Shown here one piece after another: positions 5,823 through 6,054 of a stretch of 6,054 bases of DNA (the stretch's first letter is position 1; the number at the start of each line of letters is the position of its first letter). The position numbers and the translations under genes were made by a program. The notes beneath the pieces are model-generated. The model was not told where the DNA came from. It ran no database searches and worked only from the letters and a program-made list of their open reading frames with translations. The DNA comes from Candidatus Methanogasteraceae archaeon UBA261 (GTDB taxonomy: Archaea > Halobacteriota > Methanosarcinia > Methanosarcinales > Methanogasteraceae), in the NCBI GenBank assembly GCA_002506015.1, contig DAWR01000169.1:1805-7858 (forward strand), in the 5' to 3' direction.

Positions 5823-5904
5823 ATAGAGCCACATATACCACAGAGGAGACCCACTCAGTGCGCTCGTTGCTATGATATGTACGCCATGAAAATCGCGGTT
5901 TAGG

Positions 5905-5957
5905 CGGTGCTGGGTATACATTGGCTGTATGTACGTGTTTAGCTATACTCAGCACCG
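5905..5957. repeat. Strong 14-bp stem-loop
   Basis: The arms 5905-5918 and 5944-5957 pair along all 14 positions, with one G-T wobble (5913 with 5949) and a 25-base loop. Read as RNA from the plus strand this is a stable hairpin, followed 13 bases later by a T7 run. It could belong to a small non-coding RNA or to a transcript end. Confidence 0.65.
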
Positions 5958-5970
5958 GCATAAACTGCGC

Positions 5971-5977
5971 TTTTTTT
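5971..5977 (+). terminator. Candidate T-run transcription terminator
   Basis: Seven consecutive T follow GCGC. Archaeal RNA polymerase stops at such T tracts, and the hairpin at 5905-5957 precedes it. It could end a long 3' untranslated region of the nif3-like transcript or a separate small RNA. It is the clearest T run on the plus strand in this region. Confidence 0.4.
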
Positions 5978-6054
5978 ATTGGCGAAACCAAACTGATATG
6001 ACCCACAAACAAGGACTCAGCGCCTTGCTTACACTACGGTTTCAGAGATTTGAA

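Larger units (their letters stand above)
5644..6054. other. Gene-free stretch downstream of the nif3-like gene
   Basis: This stretch of 411 bases is visibly more AT-rich than the genes to its left. I find no coding sequence I can support: the longest frames have no SD, no family resemblance and unusual composition. No tRNA T-loop motif is visible on either strand. It holds an 8-base palindrome GTGCGCAC (5690-5697), a 10-bp inverted repeat (5774-5822), a 14-bp stem-loop (5905-5957) and a T7 run (5971-5977). The last 165 bases are open on the plus strand from 5890 to the edge, including ATGs at 5929 and 5998, so the beginning of a further gene cannot be excluded. Confidence 0.6.

Noticed and set aside
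5752..6012. 86-residue minus-strand open frame in the gene-free region
   Set aside because: TTG start, no ribosome site, no motif, composition unlike the real genes, and both arms of the hairpin lie inside it.
5890..6054. Plus-strand frame open to the right edge, with ATG at 5929 and 5998
   Set aside because: No ribosome site precedes either ATG and the translation resembles nothing I know; too short to call before the window ends.
5644..6054. tRNA, CRISPR array or insertion sequence in the gene-free stretch
   Set aside because: No T-loop consensus, no regularly spaced repeats, and no transposase or target-site duplication were visible.

Overview
The window reads as chromosomal DNA from a euryarchaeon of the methanogen / methane- or alkane-oxidiser type. 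The evidence is a cytoplasmic F420-non-reducing [NiFe]-hydrogenase (Mvh type) tied to a heterodisulfide-reductase HdrA module, archaeal TATA-like promoters, strong archaeal Shine-Dalgarno (SD) sites inside the operon, and an archaeal-style Nif3 protein. No gene pins down the genus. An ANME/Syntrophoarchaeum-like or methanogen host would fit, but that is inference.

Layout. Bases 1-88 are a short leader with a possible TATA box and a clear SD site. Bases 89-4261 are a tight plus-strand operon of four genes: an HdrA-MvhD fusion, the hydrogenase small subunit MvhG, the large subunit MvhA, and an unrecognised 81-residue protein. Spacing runs from 9 bp down to a 4-bp overlap. Bases 4262-4708 (minus strand) hold an M52-family hydrogenase maturation protease whose stop codon abuts that of the 81-residue gene. 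Bases 4709-4863 are a divergent promoter region serving the protease and a Nif3-like metalloprotein gene at 4864-5643 (plus strand). Bases 5644-6054 contain no gene I can support. They are visibly more AT-rich and hold two inverted repeats and a T7 run.

How the genes fit together. MvhA and MvhG would oxidise or evolve H2 and pass electrons along iron-sulfur clusters to the MvhD domain, which is fused here to the HdrA part. MvhA still carries a 24-residue C-terminal extension after its last nickel-binding motif, and the nearby protease is the obvious candidate to remove it. HdrB and HdrC are not in the window.

The main point of interest is the HdrA half. It keeps the N-terminal cluster domain and the C-terminal two-cluster ferredoxin. 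Its flavin domain appears collapsed: the inserted ferredoxin and the second nucleotide-binding subdomain are missing, the GxGxxG glycine is changed, and one cysteine is lost. This could be a stripped-down, possibly non-bifurcating electron adaptor between a hydrogenase and an Hdr-type partner. The MvhD domain and the protease also each lack a residue normally conserved in their families.
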